From the NCBI GenBank assembly GCA_905204225.1, contig CAJKZK010000033.1, forward strand, positions 1-15,384: DNA of 15,384 nucleotides, given 5' to 3'. The notes beneath the pieces were generated by a model. The model made no database searches and was not told the DNA's origin. It saw nothing but the letters and a program-made list of their open reading frames with translations. Every line of letters starts with the position of its first letter. Within the stretch, counting starts at the first letter, position 1. Source of the stretch: an uncultured Bacillota bacterium (GTDB lineage Bacteria > Bacillota_I > Bacilli_A > RFN20 > CAG-449). Positions 15,169 through 15,384 of the stretch are shown one piece after another. The translations under genes and the position numbers were made by a program.

Positions 15169-15384
15169 TTGTAAAAATACATTAGAAAAATGTATAATTT
15201 TGTTTGTATTAAAAATAATTTATTTATATTCTTTAAAAATATAATAAGAAAAACATAATTTTTAAATATAAAATATTGATATTAGAAAAATTAAACATAT
15301 AATTATTAACTATAAATTTAAAAATATAACAAAAACATATAGTTTTATTATTTAATTTTAAATTTATTTTTATTTATAAAATCA
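15169..15384. other. very AT-rich region, no gene seen
   Basis: I find no reading frame with coding character on either strand. A small hairpin (ATACATT / AATGTAT, about 15178-15196) is visible. The rest is runs of A and T with near-repeats such as ACATATA (two copies). It may contain upstream regulatory sequence for a gene to the right. Confidence 0.5.

Noticed and set aside
1..15384. CRISPR array, tRNA, rRNA, insertion sequence or riboswitch
   Set aside because: I looked for regular short repeats with spacers, cloverleaf ends, terminal inverted repeats with a transposase, and conserved leader motifs, and found none. The only long inverted repeat is the 75-bp pair of the surface-protein locus.

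Overview
The window is about three-quarters or more A+T, uses the standard bacterial code (TGG for Trp; TGA ends dnaE) and carries Gram-positive-type genes: Bacillus-like PolA, DnaE-type Pol III alpha, a 57-aa bS21, strong GGAGG-type ribosome sites, and secreted proteins with Listeria-Bacteroides (InlB B-type) repeats. This suggests an uncultured, reduced-genome, gut-type member of the Bacilli/Erysipelotrichia-Mollicutes side of Bacillota. That placement is inference.

Layout. (1) 2-683, plus: the ends of two small membrane-protein genes, the first cut by the window edge. (2) 684-7724, minus: a compact replication/repair operon, dnaE - polA - a fused mutM-coaE gene, starting from what looks like a leaderless dnaE promoter. 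(3) 7840-8120, plus: rpsU with a textbook promoter and terminator. (4) 8125-8394, minus: the wreck of a response-regulator gene. (5) 8533-14756: a mirror-image surface-protein locus. On the plus strand it runs promoter, surface protein A (578 aa), a 42-aa peptide and a lipoprotein. On the minus strand it runs tyrosine recombinase, surface protein B (823 aa) and a 45-aa peptide. The two arms meet at a bidirectional terminator. (6) 14794-15384: an N-terminally truncated RDD-like membrane gene, an orphan terminator and very AT-rich DNA with no gene.

The most interesting region is (5). Genes A and B begin with a 75-bp DNA element, identical except at one position, in inverted orientation 5.1 kb apart (8605-8679 and 13765-13839). 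It covers 45 nt of untranslated leader plus the first ten codons, after which synonymous positions diverge at once although the protein stays similar. A tyrosine recombinase gene ends 17 bp outside one copy. This is the layout expected of a DNA-inversion switch that exchanges which surface gene lies behind which upstream region, comparable in principle to the vsa/vpma systems of mycoplasmas. Each surface gene is followed 18-19 nt later by a short peptide gene of a shared type (YI-P-E-DN-DV-SSG), so the exchanged unit would be a surface protein plus its small peptide. Inversion itself is not shown by one sequence and needs read-level evidence.
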